From assembly GCF_900105135.1 (NCBI RefSeq), contig NZ_LT629741.1, positions 434,001 to 498,000 on the forward strand: 64,000 bases of DNA, read 5' to 3'. The position numbers were made by a program, and so were the translations under genes. This DNA is from Gramella sp. MAR_2010_147. Lineage in GTDB: Bacteria > Bacteroidota > Bacteroidia > Flavobacteriales > Flavobacteriaceae. A model generated the notes under the pieces. The model made no database searches, was not told the origin of the DNA, and saw only the letters and a list, made by a program, of their open reading frames with translations. Below, piece after piece: positions 16,701-25,670 of the stretch; the stretch's first letter is position 1, and the number at the start of each line of letters is the position of its first letter.

Positions 16701-18238
16701 GTCTTTTTCATTACCTGAAAGAAGAATATTATAAGACCCGTAAAAATAAGAATATAGATAAGTTAAAGTCACTTTTCACATCTGCAGAATGCAGTAACTG
16801 TGAGGGAAGTGGATTAAAACCGGAAAGATTAGATTTCAAAATTAGTGAGAAATCTATTCATGCAATTAAATCCATGGATTTTAATGCTTTGGAAGAATGG
16901 ATCGCTTCTGAAGATCAGGCAGAAATAGATCAAAAACTTATTTCCCGTATTCGGCCACTTCTGGCTAACACCGTTAAAAGAGCAAAACAATTACATATAG
17001 ACCATTTACAATTAAACCGAAAATCGGTCACACTTTCCGGAGGAGAAAATCAACGAGTAGCGCTGATCAAACAATTGAACTCACCGCTTAAAGGCATAAC
17101 CTATCTACTAGATGAGCCTTCAGCAGGATTGTCCAATGATAATATTCCTGATTTGATCACTATTCTAAAGGAACTTATTGAAAAAGGGAATACGGTAATT
17201 GTAATTGAACACAATAAGGAAATCATGCTGGCAGCCGATAAATTAATTGAGTTAGGGGTTGGCGCAGGTAAGTTTGGGGGTGATATTACTTACCAGGGGA
17301 CTCCTCAGGATTTTTTGAAACAAGCCGATTGTCATCCATATTTGAAAACAGCTTCTAAAAAGCTGGAATTGAAAAGCGGAAGAAATCCTGTTGAGATCAA
17401 AAAACTATTCAGACATAGCTTAAAAAAAGAAAGGCTGGAAGTGCCGGTTGGAGGAATCACCGCAGTAAGTGGGAAATCGGGGATAGGAAAGACCACCTTA
17501 GTGAAAGACATCCTGATTCCCAGTATTAATACGGGGAAACCTGTGCATTGTGGAGGCATTAAGTTTCCGAAGAAATATTCATCCGCGCATTATTTTGAGG
17601 CTAAAAAACTAAGGTCTCATGCAAATACTTTGTTAGTATCCTATCTGGATCTTATGAAAGAAATCGGTAAAATTTTTGCTCGTGAAACGGAGCTCAAACC
17701 TCGGGATTTTTCTTATAAAACTAAAACCAGTCAGTGTCCCAACTGCAACGGCAAAGGATATATTGAAACCAGTTTAGATGTTGCAGCTAATTCTGTAGAA
17801 AAATGCGAGGTATGCAACGGGCTACGCTTTAAGAAAGACATTCTGAAGCATGCGGTAACATCTAAAAATATCGCTGAGGTGCTGGCTTTGAATATAGCGG
17901 AGTTTAAAGAATGGTTGCAGGCTGTTGAAACTACTGTTAAAGAACATCATTTGCTGGATCAACTGGAGGATATTGGTTTAGCTCATCTTCGCTTAGATCA
18001 ACGAGTGCAGTCACTTTCATCTGGAGAAAAACAGCGCTTACTATTATTAAACTGGCTTCAGGAAGAAAATAAGAATACTCTTTATATTTTAGATGAACCC
18101 AGCACTGGATTGCATTATGCAGATATTGACCTGTTATATGCTATTCTGAAGAGATTGAGCAAAAACAATGATATTCTGGTTATAGATCATAATCCATATT
18201 TACTGGAGAAAATAGGAGTAGGGGTGGTTCTGAAATAG
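13751..18238 (+). CDS. Tandem UvrA2-like ABC ATPase, two UvrA units in one chain
   Basis: A 1495-residue protein built as two UvrA-like units (about 1-735 and 745-1495), so four ABC ATPase domains. Walker A motifs are at 28-36 (GLSGSGKSS), 770-778 (GISGSGKSS) and 1241-1249 (GKSGIGKTT). The second domain has none. Signature motifs are at 346-354 (EISSGDAQR), 650-657, 1095-1102 and 1421-1429. Walker B Asp/Glu pairs are at D373, D1121 and D1448, with Glu-Glu (E676-E677) in domain two. Every domain keeps a CxxC pair set (for example CTHC at 132), so four zinc modules. Only about 95-105 residues separate Walker A from the first CxxC, against about 215 in UvrA. The UvrB-binding domain is thus missing, as in UvrA2 proteins. 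UvrA2-type proteins are linked to damage tolerance and drug resistance; the role here is unproven. Confidence 0.85.
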   Translation: MHIINAHQNNLKNISLKLPENQLIVVTGLSGSGKSSLAMDVIANEGYRYFLESLPAYNQQNAQLIPTAEVDEIEALPPVIKVEQSRRFQSINTTFGTLSELAAIFRILFARFAGEETMSKSLFSFNHPKGACTHCRGIGEAEYIDLNKLIGDENKTLREGAITTTLPNGYIVYSQITVEELNRVCKEHGFNVDIPWKNLTEEQKEVVLNGSDRLKVFYGKHSIESRLRWKGLKAKPREEGFYKGMLPIMKDILRRDRNPNILKFASSRICPSCKGARIKADHLKFTWKGLNFQDWMDLNLKDLYDKLQNQDFTAAEQALVEKISIQLFDLIRLGMEDYKLSTPSTEISSGDAQRIKLIKQVNSDLQGVLYVFDEPSIGLSPDYQSYLRHIFNRLISRGNTVMVVEHDLNFIRSADWIVELGPAAGIHGGEVIFNGPIQEFLNSQNLLSPTLAELQRETPDFEISSNQKSQDTFKPQLHKLTVISRKTPRMLELLSKYCEKQSLNLVAVSDQPIGKTPRSNPATYTGLADKIRDLLAKSPEAKSLNLAKGAFSFNNKTGRCETCEGAGVITLSMNVMGTINQVCPECNGKRFKPEVLQVHWNNKNIADIYNLSISEAFDFFSGEKKIAKILSLMLQLGLGYIKLGQPSNTLSGGEAQRIKLTRHFAKQSKNTLLLLEEPSIGLHPQNVRQLLKALHELKHGTGGIICFENHSLFQSEADVFIDNALKAPALNLKEVSGYSRDSISIKGARTHHLKDLDLELPKNQLSVITGISGSGKSSLVIDTLHGYGLQEMTKQFSSYQQSRVGVNFQFEVDHIQGLSPTICITRKEKSFTQRSDIAKQTGIDKILRFAFSRKAQFEGENLSASHFSNNHELGKCAICDGIGEELLPDLNKIVVDESKSISEGLFKHNKALAYYGHAGSQYMAVVKELSKNHGFSLETAFDELTAKQKDILFYGTGEVIWKTNWQFKTKTRKGSQKLSMPWEGLFHYLKEEYYKTRKNKNIDKLKSLFTSAECSNCEGSGLKPERLDFKISEKSIHAIKSMDFNALEEWIASEDQAEIDQKLISRIRPLLANTVKRAKQLHIDHLQLNRKSVTLSGGENQRVALIKQLNSPLKGITYLLDEPSAGLSNDNIPDLITILKELIEKGNTVIVIEHNKEIMLAADKLIELGVGAGKFGGDITYQGTPQDFLKQADCHPYLKTASKKLELKSGRNPVEIKKLFRHSLKKERLEVPVGGITAVSGKSGIGKTTLVKDILIPSINTGKPVHCGGIKFPKKYSSAHYFEAKKLRSHANTLLVSYLDLMKEIGKIFARETELKPRDFSYKTKTSQCPNCNGKGYIETSLDVAANSVEKCEVCNGLRFKKDILKHAVTSKNIAEVLALNIAEFKEWLQAVETTVKEHHLLDQLEDIGLAHLRLDQRVQSLSSGEKQRLLLLNWLQEENKNTLYILDEPSTGLHYADIDLLYAILKRLSKNNDILVIDHNPYLLEKIGVGVVLK

Positions 18239-18640
18239 CTCAGGAATTATCGGCGATTGCTTTAATAGTAGTTTTAAAACTTTTACAAAATAAAGGTTAT
18301 TTGAAAATTGATTAACATATTAACTGAGCTTGTAATTACATAGTTTCTTTAAATTTCACCTCCAAGCTTTCTGAATTACTGCTGAAATCGACTATTGCCA
18401 CATTTTCTTTATAAAACCTGTTTTTACATTATTTTTACTATTTTTAGGAAATTGTTAAGAATACTGACGGTTTTGATCTAATCTGAATTTTCTCCTAACC
18501 TGCTTTTAGCATAAATTTCATTAAAAGGATAGCCAACCTCCTTTTACCTGGAGAAGGAAATTATTTTCAGATTGTGTTATCAGGCCGAATAACAAAAAAG
18601 TTTAAAATAATTTATTCAATCAAGAAACAGATAAGTTTTT
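18239..18640. other. 402-base non-coding gap before tldD
   Basis: AT-rich, with no open frame of note. There is no clear TAnnTTTG promoter or strong terminator. A half-site ATTAACTGAGC near 18319 resembles the palindrome upstream of the uvrA-like gene but is not symmetric. A short inverted repeat GTTAT/ATAAC lies near 18574-18591. Confidence 0.4.
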
Positions 18641-20281
18641 ATGGAAAGAAGAAAATTTGTTCAATTAGCGGGTCTTGGAGCGGGAGCTTTTATGTTTCCA
18701 ATGCAGTTCATGGGTAAAGATATTCCTGCGGAAGCACTCCTTGAACCCGGAATGGACGTGGCAATAAAAAAGAAAATGGCAGATATAGCTCTTAATACAG
18801 CTAAATCTTTAGGAGCATCTTATGCCGATGCCAGAATAGGCCGTTATCTAAATCAATATGTTTTCACCCGTGAAGATAAGGTACAGAATGTGGTAAATAC
18901 AGAATCTTTTGGTATTGGTATCCGAGTTATTGCCAATGGTACCTGGGGGTTTGCTTCTACCAATGAAGTAACCGAGGATGGAATTAAAAAAGCGACAGAT
19001 CAGGCTGTGGCCATTGCCAAAGCCAATTCTATGATTCAAAAGGATCCGGTGAAACTGGCTCCGGTAGAATCTTACGGGGAAGTTTCCTGGAAAACTCCAA
19101 TCAAAAAAGATTTCAAAGAAGTTCCGGTTTCAGAAAAGGTAGATCTTCTTCTGGATGCAAACGCTGCAGCTATGAGCAATGGAGCAGATTTTGTGAATTC
19201 AGCTTTATTTATGGTGAATGAGCAAAAATATTTTGCATCTACCGAAGGTTCTTATATAGACCAGGATATTCATCGTATCTGGCCAACTTTTGGTGTGACA
19301 GCCATAGATCGTGCTGCTGGTAAATTCAAATCCCGGGATGCTATGAGTGCGCCTATGGGAATGGGGTATGAGTATATGGATGGTCTGGAATCTGAAAAAC
19401 TGGAAGGACCTGCTGGTCTTAAATTATATCGAAATAGCTACGATATTGTTGAAGATGCGACTTTGGCTGCTAAACAGGCTAAGGAAAGACTTACCGCTAA
19501 ATCTGTAGAACCGGGTAAATATGACCTGGTGCTAGAACCTAATCATTTAGGTTTAACCATTCATGAGTCTGTGGGGCATCCATTAGAACTGGATAGGGTA
19601 CTGGGCTATGAAGCTAATTATGCGGGAACCAGTTTTGCTACTTTAGATAAGTGGAAGTCTGGTGACTTTAAATATGGTAGTGATATCGTGAATCTGGTAG
19701 CCGATAAGGTGCAGCCGAATTCGCTGGGTGCTGTTGGATATGATGATGAAGGTGTTAAAACCAAAGAATGGGATCTGGTTCGGAATGGAATATTAACCAA
19801 TTACCAGGCAATTCGTGATCAGGTACATATGATAGATCAAAATGAATCTCATGGTTGCTGTTATGCACAAAGTTGGAACGATGTTCAGTTTCAGCGTATG
19901 CCAAACGTTTCCCTGGAGCCAGGTAAAGAAAAATATAATATAAACGACATGATCAAAGATGTGGAGAAAGGAATCTACATCGCCGGAAGAGGATCTTATT
20001 CTATAGATCAGCAACGTTATAACTTCCAGTTTGGTGGTACCGTTTTTTATGAAATAAAAGATGGTAAGATCGTGGGGATGTTAGATGATGTGGCTTACCA
20101 GTCGAACACTCAGGAGTTCTGGAATTCGTGTGTGAAAATTTGTGATAAAGATGATTATCGCATGTTTGGTTCTTTCTTCGATGGAAAAGGCCAGCCATCT
20201 CAGGTAAGTGCAGTTTCTCATGGTAGTTCTACCGCCAGATTTAATGGCGTAAATGTGATTAATACGGGTAGAACGGTTTAA
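18641..20281 (+). CDS. tldD: TldD-family metalloprotease with Tat signal
   Basis: A 546-residue TldD homologue. TldD with TldE (PmbA) forms a zinc protease that, in E. coli, processes microcin B17 and degrades CcdA. The zinc motif HESVGH is at 308-313, in the usual context LTIHESVGHPLELDR. The N-terminus reads MERRKFVQLAGLGAGAF, a twin-arginine signal with a hydrophobic core, which E. coli TldD lacks. This protein is thus probably exported to the periplasm after folding. The tldE-like partner starts 29 bases downstream. The two form the head of a run of same-strand genes that continues with DUF4159/MoxR/DUF58, separated by a terminator. Confidence 0.9.
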   Translation: MERRKFVQLAGLGAGAFMFPMQFMGKDIPAEALLEPGMDVAIKKKMADIALNTAKSLGASYADARIGRYLNQYVFTREDKVQNVVNTESFGIGIRVIANGTWGFASTNEVTEDGIKKATDQAVAIAKANSMIQKDPVKLAPVESYGEVSWKTPIKKDFKEVPVSEKVDLLLDANAAAMSNGADFVNSALFMVNEQKYFASTEGSYIDQDIHRIWPTFGVTAIDRAAGKFKSRDAMSAPMGMGYEYMDGLESEKLEGPAGLKLYRNSYDIVEDATLAAKQAKERLTAKSVEPGKYDLVLEPNHLGLTIHESVGHPLELDRVLGYEANYAGTSFATLDKWKSGDFKYGSDIVNLVADKVQPNSLGAVGYDDEGVKTKEWDLVRNGILTNYQAIRDQVHMIDQNESHGCCYAQSWNDVQFQRMPNVSLEPGKEKYNINDMIKDVEKGIYIAGRGSYSIDQQRYNFQFGGTVFYEIKDGKIVGMLDDVAYQSNTQEFWNSCVKICDKDDYRMFGSFFDGKGQPSQVSAVSHGSSTARFNGVNVINTGRTV

Positions 20282-20310
20282 ACTATTTTCTAAATTAAGA
20301 TCTTATAAAA

Positions 20311-21624
20311 ATGGCAATATATACAAAAGAAGAAGCAAGAAAACTGATGGAAAAAGCCCTGAGCTTTTCTACCGCAGATTCTTGTGAAATCAATATGGGT
20401 GGAAGCGAGAGCGGTAATATTCGCTACGCCAGAAATACTGTAACCACAGCAGGCCACCGGTCTAACCAGACTCTAGCGGTAACTTCCAGTTTTGGTAAAA
20501 AATCTGGAACTGCTACTATAGATGAGTTTGACGATGAATCATTGGAAAAAGTGATTAAACGAGCGGAAGAACTGGCAAAATTATCACCGGAGAATCCGGA
20601 ATTTATGGAGCCGCTTGGACCTCAGAACTATCAGGAATCAAAAAGTTTTATTGAAAGTACAGCGAATGTTCAACCGGCATATCGGGCCAAAGTTGCGGCA
20701 AGTAGTATAGAACCAGCTTCGGCAAAAGATGTTACTGCAGCAGGGTTTTTACAGGATTCAGCAGGCTTTAGTGCAAAAATGAATTCAAACGGATTGTTCG
20801 CTTATAATCAGTCTACCAATGTAGATTTTACAGTTACGATGCGTACCAACGATGGTACTGGATCTGGCTGGGTGACCAGGGATTACAATGATATCTCAAA
20901 ATTTAATCCTGATGAAGCGGCGAAAGTGGCGATAGATAAGGCAGTAATGTCACGCGAAGCAAAAGCTATAGAACCGGGAAAATATACGGTTATTCTGGAG
21001 CCTGCTGCGTCTGTAGATTTACTGGGAAATATGGCAGGATCATTTAACGCTCGTACGGCAGATGAAGGACGTAGTTTTATGTCTAAAGATGGTGGCACCA
21101 AGATGGGACAGAAGATCGTTGATGAACGCGTAAATATATGGTCAGATCCATTACATCCGGAAGTTCCAACTTCTACCTGGAATGGTGATGGTTTGCCTCT
21201 AAAGAAAATGAAATGGATTGAGGATGGAGTGGTCAAAAACCTTGCTTATAGCCGTTTTTGGGCAAAGGAAAAAGGAGTAGACCCTGTGCCGTTTCCAAGT
21301 AATTTTATCATGGAAGGTGGGGATGCTTCAAGAGAAGAACTTATTAAAAGCACTAAAAAAGGAATTTTAGTGACCAGGCTTTGGTACATACGTGGTGTAG
21401 ATCCTCAAACTTTACTTTATACAGGTCTTACCAGGGATGGAACTTTTTATATTGAAAACGGGGAGATTAAATATCCCGTTAAAAATTTCAGATTTAATGA
21501 AAGTCCGATAATTATGCTGAACAATTTAGAAGAATTGGGAGAGCAGGTTCGTATTGACGGAAATTTAATTCCGTATATGAAGATCAGGGACTTTACATTT
21601 ACCAGCTTGTCTGATGCTGTTTAG
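20311..21624 (+). CDS. TldE/PmbA-family protease subunit
   Basis: A 437-residue TldD/PmbA-family protein lacking the HExxxH zinc motif, as expected for TldE, the structural partner that lines the proteolytic chamber. The N-terminal MAIYTKEEARKLMEKALSFS and the later GSFNARTADEGRSFMSKDGG stretches fit the family. No export signal is evident, while its neighbour TldD has a clear Tat signal. A folded TldD-TldE complex could be exported together by the Tat system on one signal; this is inference. It ends at a strong terminator. Confidence 0.88.
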   Translation: MAIYTKEEARKLMEKALSFSTADSCEINMGGSESGNIRYARNTVTTAGHRSNQTLAVTSSFGKKSGTATIDEFDDESLEKVIKRAEELAKLSPENPEFMEPLGPQNYQESKSFIESTANVQPAYRAKVAASSIEPASAKDVTAAGFLQDSAGFSAKMNSNGLFAYNQSTNVDFTVTMRTNDGTGSGWVTRDYNDISKFNPDEAAKVAIDKAVMSREAKAIEPGKYTVILEPAASVDLLGNMAGSFNARTADEGRSFMSKDGGTKMGQKIVDERVNIWSDPLHPEVPTSTWNGDGLPLKKMKWIEDGVVKNLAYSRFWAKEKGVDPVPFPSNFIMEGGDASREELIKSTKKGILVTRLWYIRGVDPQTLLYTGLTRDGTFYIENGEIKYPVKNFRFNESPIIMLNNLEELGEQVRIDGNLIPYMKIRDFTFTSLSDAV

Positions 21625-21640
21625 AATTAATTAAATTTTT

Positions 21641-21680
21641 AAACTGGTTGTTTTGATTCTGTCTTAACAACCAGTTTTTA
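21641..21680 (+). terminator. Intrinsic terminator after tldE
   Basis: A perfect 12-bp stem, AAACTGGTTGTT / AACAACCAGTTT, is separated by 13 bases and followed by TT. It separates tldDE from the DUF4159 operon. Confidence 0.85.
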
Positions 21681-21690
21681 TTTATGATAT

Positions 21691-21805
21691 TTCCCCTCAC
21701 CCAGAACTGCAAAAAAAAGCAGTTCTGACCTCTCCCATGGGATAGGTAAAGAGGAAACCCTACCTTTGCAGGCCCAGGCAGGCCCGAGGCTGAGCCGTAG
21801 GGGAA
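21691..21805. repeat. About 115-bp palindromic-ended intergenic element
   Basis: The segment begins TTCCCCT and ends AGGGGAA. It contains a strong hairpin, CAGAACTGC-A8-GCAGTTCTG (21702-21727), and a direct repeat of GCAGGCCC (21768-21785). It is more GC-rich than its surroundings. A related CCCTCTCC-type hairpin lies near 46030-46063. It looks like a small dispersed repeat inserted before the DUF4159 operon. Confidence 0.55.
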
Positions 21806-21838
21806 TTATATAGAGTAAACATTTTAAATTAAGATGTT

Positions 21839-22459
21839 GTGAGCAATGAGTTTTTCTTTACCAGGCTGCAATATGAGTCGGGAGATTGGGACGTAGATCA
21901 GCGAATGCCTTCTAATTTGCTTAATTCCCTGGTAGAATATACTACGCTGAGAATTGATAAACAGGAAAATATTGTTCCCCTGGCGAGTGATGAAATATTC
22001 AGTTGTCCCTTTTGCTATATTTCAGGTCATAAACTGGTGCAGTTTACCAAAAAAGAGAAAGAAAACTTCAAAAAATATGTGGAAAATGGCGGATTCGTTT
22101 TTGCAGATGACTGCAATCATGATATTGATGGGTTATTTGCTAAATCTTTTGAGCGACAGATGGAGGAGATTTTTGGCTTTTCAGCATTAAAAAAGATTCC
22201 CAATAATCACGAATTATATTCTATATTTTTTGAATTTGAAGATGGTCCGCCTACTACTTCACAAGAGCTAAATGGCTGGGGAGACGACCTGGTGCATGAT
22301 TATTTAAAGGCCATAGAGATGAATGGAAGGATTGGCGTTTTATATAGCAATAAAGATTATGGCTGCGAGTGGGATTACGATTTCCGGAACAAGCGCTGGT
22401 ATAAAATAGATAATACACGGTTTGGGGTTAATATAGTGATGTATGCCTTAACCTCATAA
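21839..22459 (+). CDS. DUF4159 domain-containing protein
   Basis: A 206-residue protein matching DUF4159, a family with a glutamine-amidotransferase-like fold, found beside MoxR and DUF58 genes. Typical stretches are FFFTRLQYESGDWDV, the KYVENGGFVFADDC segment, and the VLYSNKDYGCEWDYD end region. Family members often have a signal peptide; none is seen here, so this copy seems cytoplasmic. The start is GTG at 21839, since upstream ATGs run into stops. It leads an operon that continues with moxR 10 bases later. Confidence 0.82.
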   Translation: MSNEFFFTRLQYESGDWDVDQRMPSNLLNSLVEYTTLRIDKQENIVPLASDEIFSCPFCYISGHKLVQFTKKEKENFKKYVENGGFVFADDCNHDIDGLFAKSFERQMEEIFGFSALKKIPNNHELYSIFFEFEDGPPTTSQELNGWGDDLVHDYLKAIEMNGRIGVLYSNKDYGCEWDYDFRNKRWYKIDNTRFGVNIVMYALTS

Positions 22460-22469
22460 ATTTAAAAAT

Positions 22470-23468
22470 ATGGAGAAAGACCTGGAAATTTTGGAACGGG
22501 AGGTAGAAAGCCTTACCGGGAAACTTAAGGATTTAAAGCAGGAAATTGGTAAAGTAATTATCGGTCAGGATGAAACGGTAGAACAACTAATAATAGCTTT
22601 TCTGGCAGGTGGACATATCTTGCTGGAAGGCGTTCCGGGACTGGCAAAAACGCTGATGATCCGAACCCTTTCACAGGCAATAGATCTCAAATTCAGAAGG
22701 ATTCAGTTTACGCCAGATTTGATGCCATCAGACATTATTGGAACTGAAATTCTGGAAGAAGACCATAGTACGGGAAAGAAATTTTTCAAATTTAATAAAG
22801 GACCCATTTTCGCTAATATTATCCTTGCAGACGAAATTAACCGTACCCCACCTAAAACTCAGGCGGCTCTATTGGAAGCCATGCAGGAATTTGAAGTGAC
22901 TTATTCCGGGCAGACCTATAAACTGGACAGGCCTTTCTTTCTGCTTGCCACACAAAACCCAATTGAACAATCGGGAACTTTCCCCTTGCCGGAAGCACAG
23001 CAGGACCGGTTCTTATCGTATATAAAGATCGGTTATCCTTCTGAACATGAGGAAACCGATATCTTAATGCAAACTACCGGAATTAAGTCGGAAAAAGTAA
23101 ATCCTGTCCTTAATGGGGATGAAATCCTGCGGTTACAGGAACTTGTTCGGGAAGTGCCTATTAGCGAGGATCTGGTAAAAACTGTTAGTAAACTGGTACG
23201 CTCCACCAGGCCGGAAACTACCAGTAACGATTATGTGAAAGAATGGGTGAACTGGGGTGCAGGTCCTCGAGCCGGACAGGCCATGATCCTTACGGCAAAA
23301 GCACGGGCTTTAGTTTACGGCAGGCTTGCGGTCACTTTGGAAGATTTAAAGCATGTAGCTTTACCGGTTTTACGACACCGTACCATAGTGAATTTTAAAG
23401 CCGAAGCAGAAGGAATTACTTCAGATGACGTCACCAGACATCTTTTAAAATCGATTACTAACTCATAG
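22470..23468 (+). CDS. MoxR-family AAA+ ATPase
   Basis: A 332-residue AAA+ ATPase of the MoxR group, chaperone-like proteins that act with von Willebrand-type partners. Walker A is GVPGLAKT (54-61, with K60), Walker B is IILADEINR (D121, E122), and the sensor TQNPIEQSGTFPLPEAQ and arginine-rich C-terminal lid are present. The length is normal. It is followed within 5 bases by the DUF58 gene, its usual partner. The pair is typically linked to envelope stress or to maturation of other complexes. Confidence 0.93.
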   Translation: MEKDLEILEREVESLTGKLKDLKQEIGKVIIGQDETVEQLIIAFLAGGHILLEGVPGLAKTLMIRTLSQAIDLKFRRIQFTPDLMPSDIIGTEILEEDHSTGKKFFKFNKGPIFANIILADEINRTPPKTQAALLEAMQEFEVTYSGQTYKLDRPFFLLATQNPIEQSGTFPLPEAQQDRFLSYIKIGYPSEHEETDILMQTTGIKSEKVNPVLNGDEILRLQELVREVPISEDLVKTVSKLVRSTRPETTSNDYVKEWVNWGAGPRAGQAMILTAKARALVYGRLAVTLEDLKHVALPVLRHRTIVNFKAEAEGITSDDVTRHLLKSITNS

Positions 23469-23473
23469 GTAAG

Positions 23474-24370
23474 GTGAAAACGGAATATCAGCAATTATTA
23501 AAGCCAGAAGTGATAAATAGTGTTTCGGGATTGTCACTAATTGCCCGGGTAATTGTAGATGGATATTTACACGGGCAGAATCACAGCAGACGGGTAGGAG
23601 CGGGAATGGAATTTAGCCAGTACCGTGGATACGAACCCGGCGATGATTTACGGCGATTAGACTGGAAAATGCTCGCCCGTTCCGGAAGATATTATATAAA
23701 ACAGTCTGAAATTGAAACCAATATCACGGTAAAATTTATAGTAGATTCTAGTAAATCCATGCTTCATGAGGAAGATGGAATTTCTAAAATGGATTATGTG
23801 AAAGTCCTAGTAGCTTCTTTGTCTCATTTATGCCAGAACCAGGGAGATGCGATAGGGTTATTTGCGTTGAACGATCAAAATTTGAGAAGTGTTTTTCCAA
23901 AAGTTCAGAAGCAACATTTTAATCGACTTTTACTGGAGCTAATCAATATTAAAACCGAAGGAAAATGGCCAGAAGATCCTTCCATAATTGAAAAAATTCA
24001 CGCCAGAGGTGAGAAGGAACTAATTATTCTTATTTCTGATATGTATGAAAGAGGAGCTGAAATAACAAATTTGATCAAGAAGCTGAAAACTTCCCGAAAC
24101 GAAGTGGTTCTATTTCAGATTATTGGAAAAAGCGAAATGGATTTTGATTATAAAGGCAGTCTTACTTTTGAAGATTTGGAAACCGGACAAAAAATTAAAA
24201 TAGATGCTGCGAAAGCGAAGCAGGAATACTTGGAAGCACTCAGAAATAAGATCAGTGCTGTTAAAGATGAATTGCTGGCCAGTGATATAAGTTATCATCT
24301 TTTTAGGATGGATGAAAATATTGGTCAGGTGTTGCAGACATTTTTAAAGAAAAGGAATAGGTTAGTTTAA
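23474..24370 (+). CDS. DUF58 domain protein (vWA-like MoxR partner)
   Basis: A 298-residue DUF58 protein. The hallmark region RVGAGMEFSQYRGYEPGDD ... RLDWKMLARSG lies around residues 36-75, followed by a vWA-like core with the MIDAS-like DSSKSM (about residues 92-97). No membrane segment is seen. It starts with GTG at 23474, five bases after moxR. MoxR probably remodels or loads this protein onto a membrane partner encoded next. Its exact task is unknown. Confidence 0.9.
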   Translation: MKTEYQQLLKPEVINSVSGLSLIARVIVDGYLHGQNHSRRVGAGMEFSQYRGYEPGDDLRRLDWKMLARSGRYYIKQSEIETNITVKFIVDSSKSMLHEEDGISKMDYVKVLVASLSHLCQNQGDAIGLFALNDQNLRSVFPKVQKQHFNRLLLELINIKTEGKWPEDPSIIEKIHARGEKELIILISDMYERGAEITNLIKKLKTSRNEVVLFQIIGKSEMDFDYKGSLTFEDLETGQKIKIDAAKAKQEYLEALRNKISAVKDELLASDISYHLFRMDENIGQVLQTFLKKRNRLV

Positions 24371-24371
24371 T

Positions 24372-25670
24372 ATGGTTTTTCTCAACCCTACATATTTATG
24401 GGCATTATTAGGGCTTGCCGTCCCCATCGCCATCCATTTATGGAGTAAAAAAGAGAGTAGGACCATTAAAATGGGGAGTATTCAGTTTTTTAAGGAATCA
24501 GATCCTAAAAAAACAAGCTCCATCAGCATCAATGAATGGTGGTTGTTAGTGCTCAGAATACTAATAATTGGCATTTTAGCATGTATTCTTGCTGAACCAG
24601 CTTTACAGAAGAAAAAGAGTAAAAATGCGGTTGTCTATCTTATAGAACCATCCATAGCTTTGGATGCAGATTTTAAAGATCTGGTAGATTCTCTGGATTT
24701 GGATCACGACTTAAGATTACTTCAAAAAGGATTTCCAGACCTGGAAAGAGAAGATTTGGATTCAGCCAATAATACAACTCCTGATTACTGGCAACTGTCT
24801 AATCAAATGGAAAAATTATCGGCAGATAGTATTGTTGTCTTTACCCGAGCATTGGTTGCCGGAATTAAAGGCAAGCGACCAGAGATTAATAAAAAAATCA
24901 ACTTGATCATTGTAAACTCGGAAAATTCGAAATCCGTACCTGTGGAAGCCAGGAGAAAAGAAAATGGAGTTCAGTTAATTTCAATGTTGAGTGATGATAA
25001 GCATATAAAATTTGAAAAAGAAATTGTTTCTGAAAACGACTCCAGGTTCGAAATAAATAATGAAGTAGATAGTGTAGAAGTAACAGGAGCCAATGAAAAT
25101 CATCGTTTAGCTTTGAAAGAGGAAATCGAGATCAATGTCCAGTTATTTTATTCGGATAGTCTGACTAAGGAAGCACATTATATCGAAAGTGCATTTTCGG
25201 CAATTTCAAAATATTTAGATGCTGACATCAAACTTTCGAAGACCAGAAACAGAGACAGTTTAAAGATTAAGGAAGGCAATCCTCTTATCTGGTTGAGCGA
25301 CGAATCACCAGTAAAAAGCTCCGGATCCTTACTTATTTACCGGCCAGACAGTCTGGCGAATGCATTGATTGAACCCGGAGCATACAAAAATTCATTTTAT
25401 CTAACCAGCCCTATAAACGCTGAAAATATCGTAGAAAAGCATCTGGCAGAAAAACTGATTGGTTTTCTTGATCTGCACAAAGGAATAGATCAACAGGTTC
25501 AAAAGAACGATACCCGCGTAATGGACAGGGTAGCTTTTTTACCGATAGAGAACTTAGCGAAAATTGAAAAAAATCAACCGGTTACAACCTCTGTTTCTTA
25601 TTGGTTCTGGATAATACTGGCGATATTGTTAATAGGGGAACGGGCATTGGCGGCTTATAGAAAACAGTGA
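24372..25670 (+). CDS. BatA-N-terminal-like membrane protein
   Basis: A 432-residue protein. The N-terminus (FLNPTYLWALLGLAVPIAIHL, ending in a short basic stretch) and a second segment near residue 60 match the double-transmembrane BatA/aerotolerance N-terminal domain. A long, poorly conserved, strand-rich soluble part follows, and a single C-terminal transmembrane helix (about 410-425) ends in basic residues. The vWA domain of true BatA is not recognisable. It starts one base after the DUF58 gene and overlaps the next by 4 bases (GTGA), so all are coupled. It is probably the membrane anchor of the MoxR-DUF58 machinery. Confidence 0.78.
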   Translation: MVFLNPTYLWALLGLAVPIAIHLWSKKESRTIKMGSIQFFKESDPKKTSSISINEWWLLVLRILIIGILACILAEPALQKKKSKNAVVYLIEPSIALDADFKDLVDSLDLDHDLRLLQKGFPDLEREDLDSANNTTPDYWQLSNQMEKLSADSIVVFTRALVAGIKGKRPEINKKINLIIVNSENSKSVPVEARRKENGVQLISMLSDDKHIKFEKEIVSENDSRFEINNEVDSVEVTGANENHRLALKEEIEINVQLFYSDSLTKEAHYIESAFSAISKYLDADIKLSKTRNRDSLKIKEGNPLIWLSDESPVKSSGSLLIYRPDSLANALIEPGAYKNSFYLTSPINAENIVEKHLAEKLIGFLDLHKGIDQQVQKNDTRVMDRVAFLPIENLAKIEKNQPVTTSVSYWFWIILAILLIGERALAAYRKQ

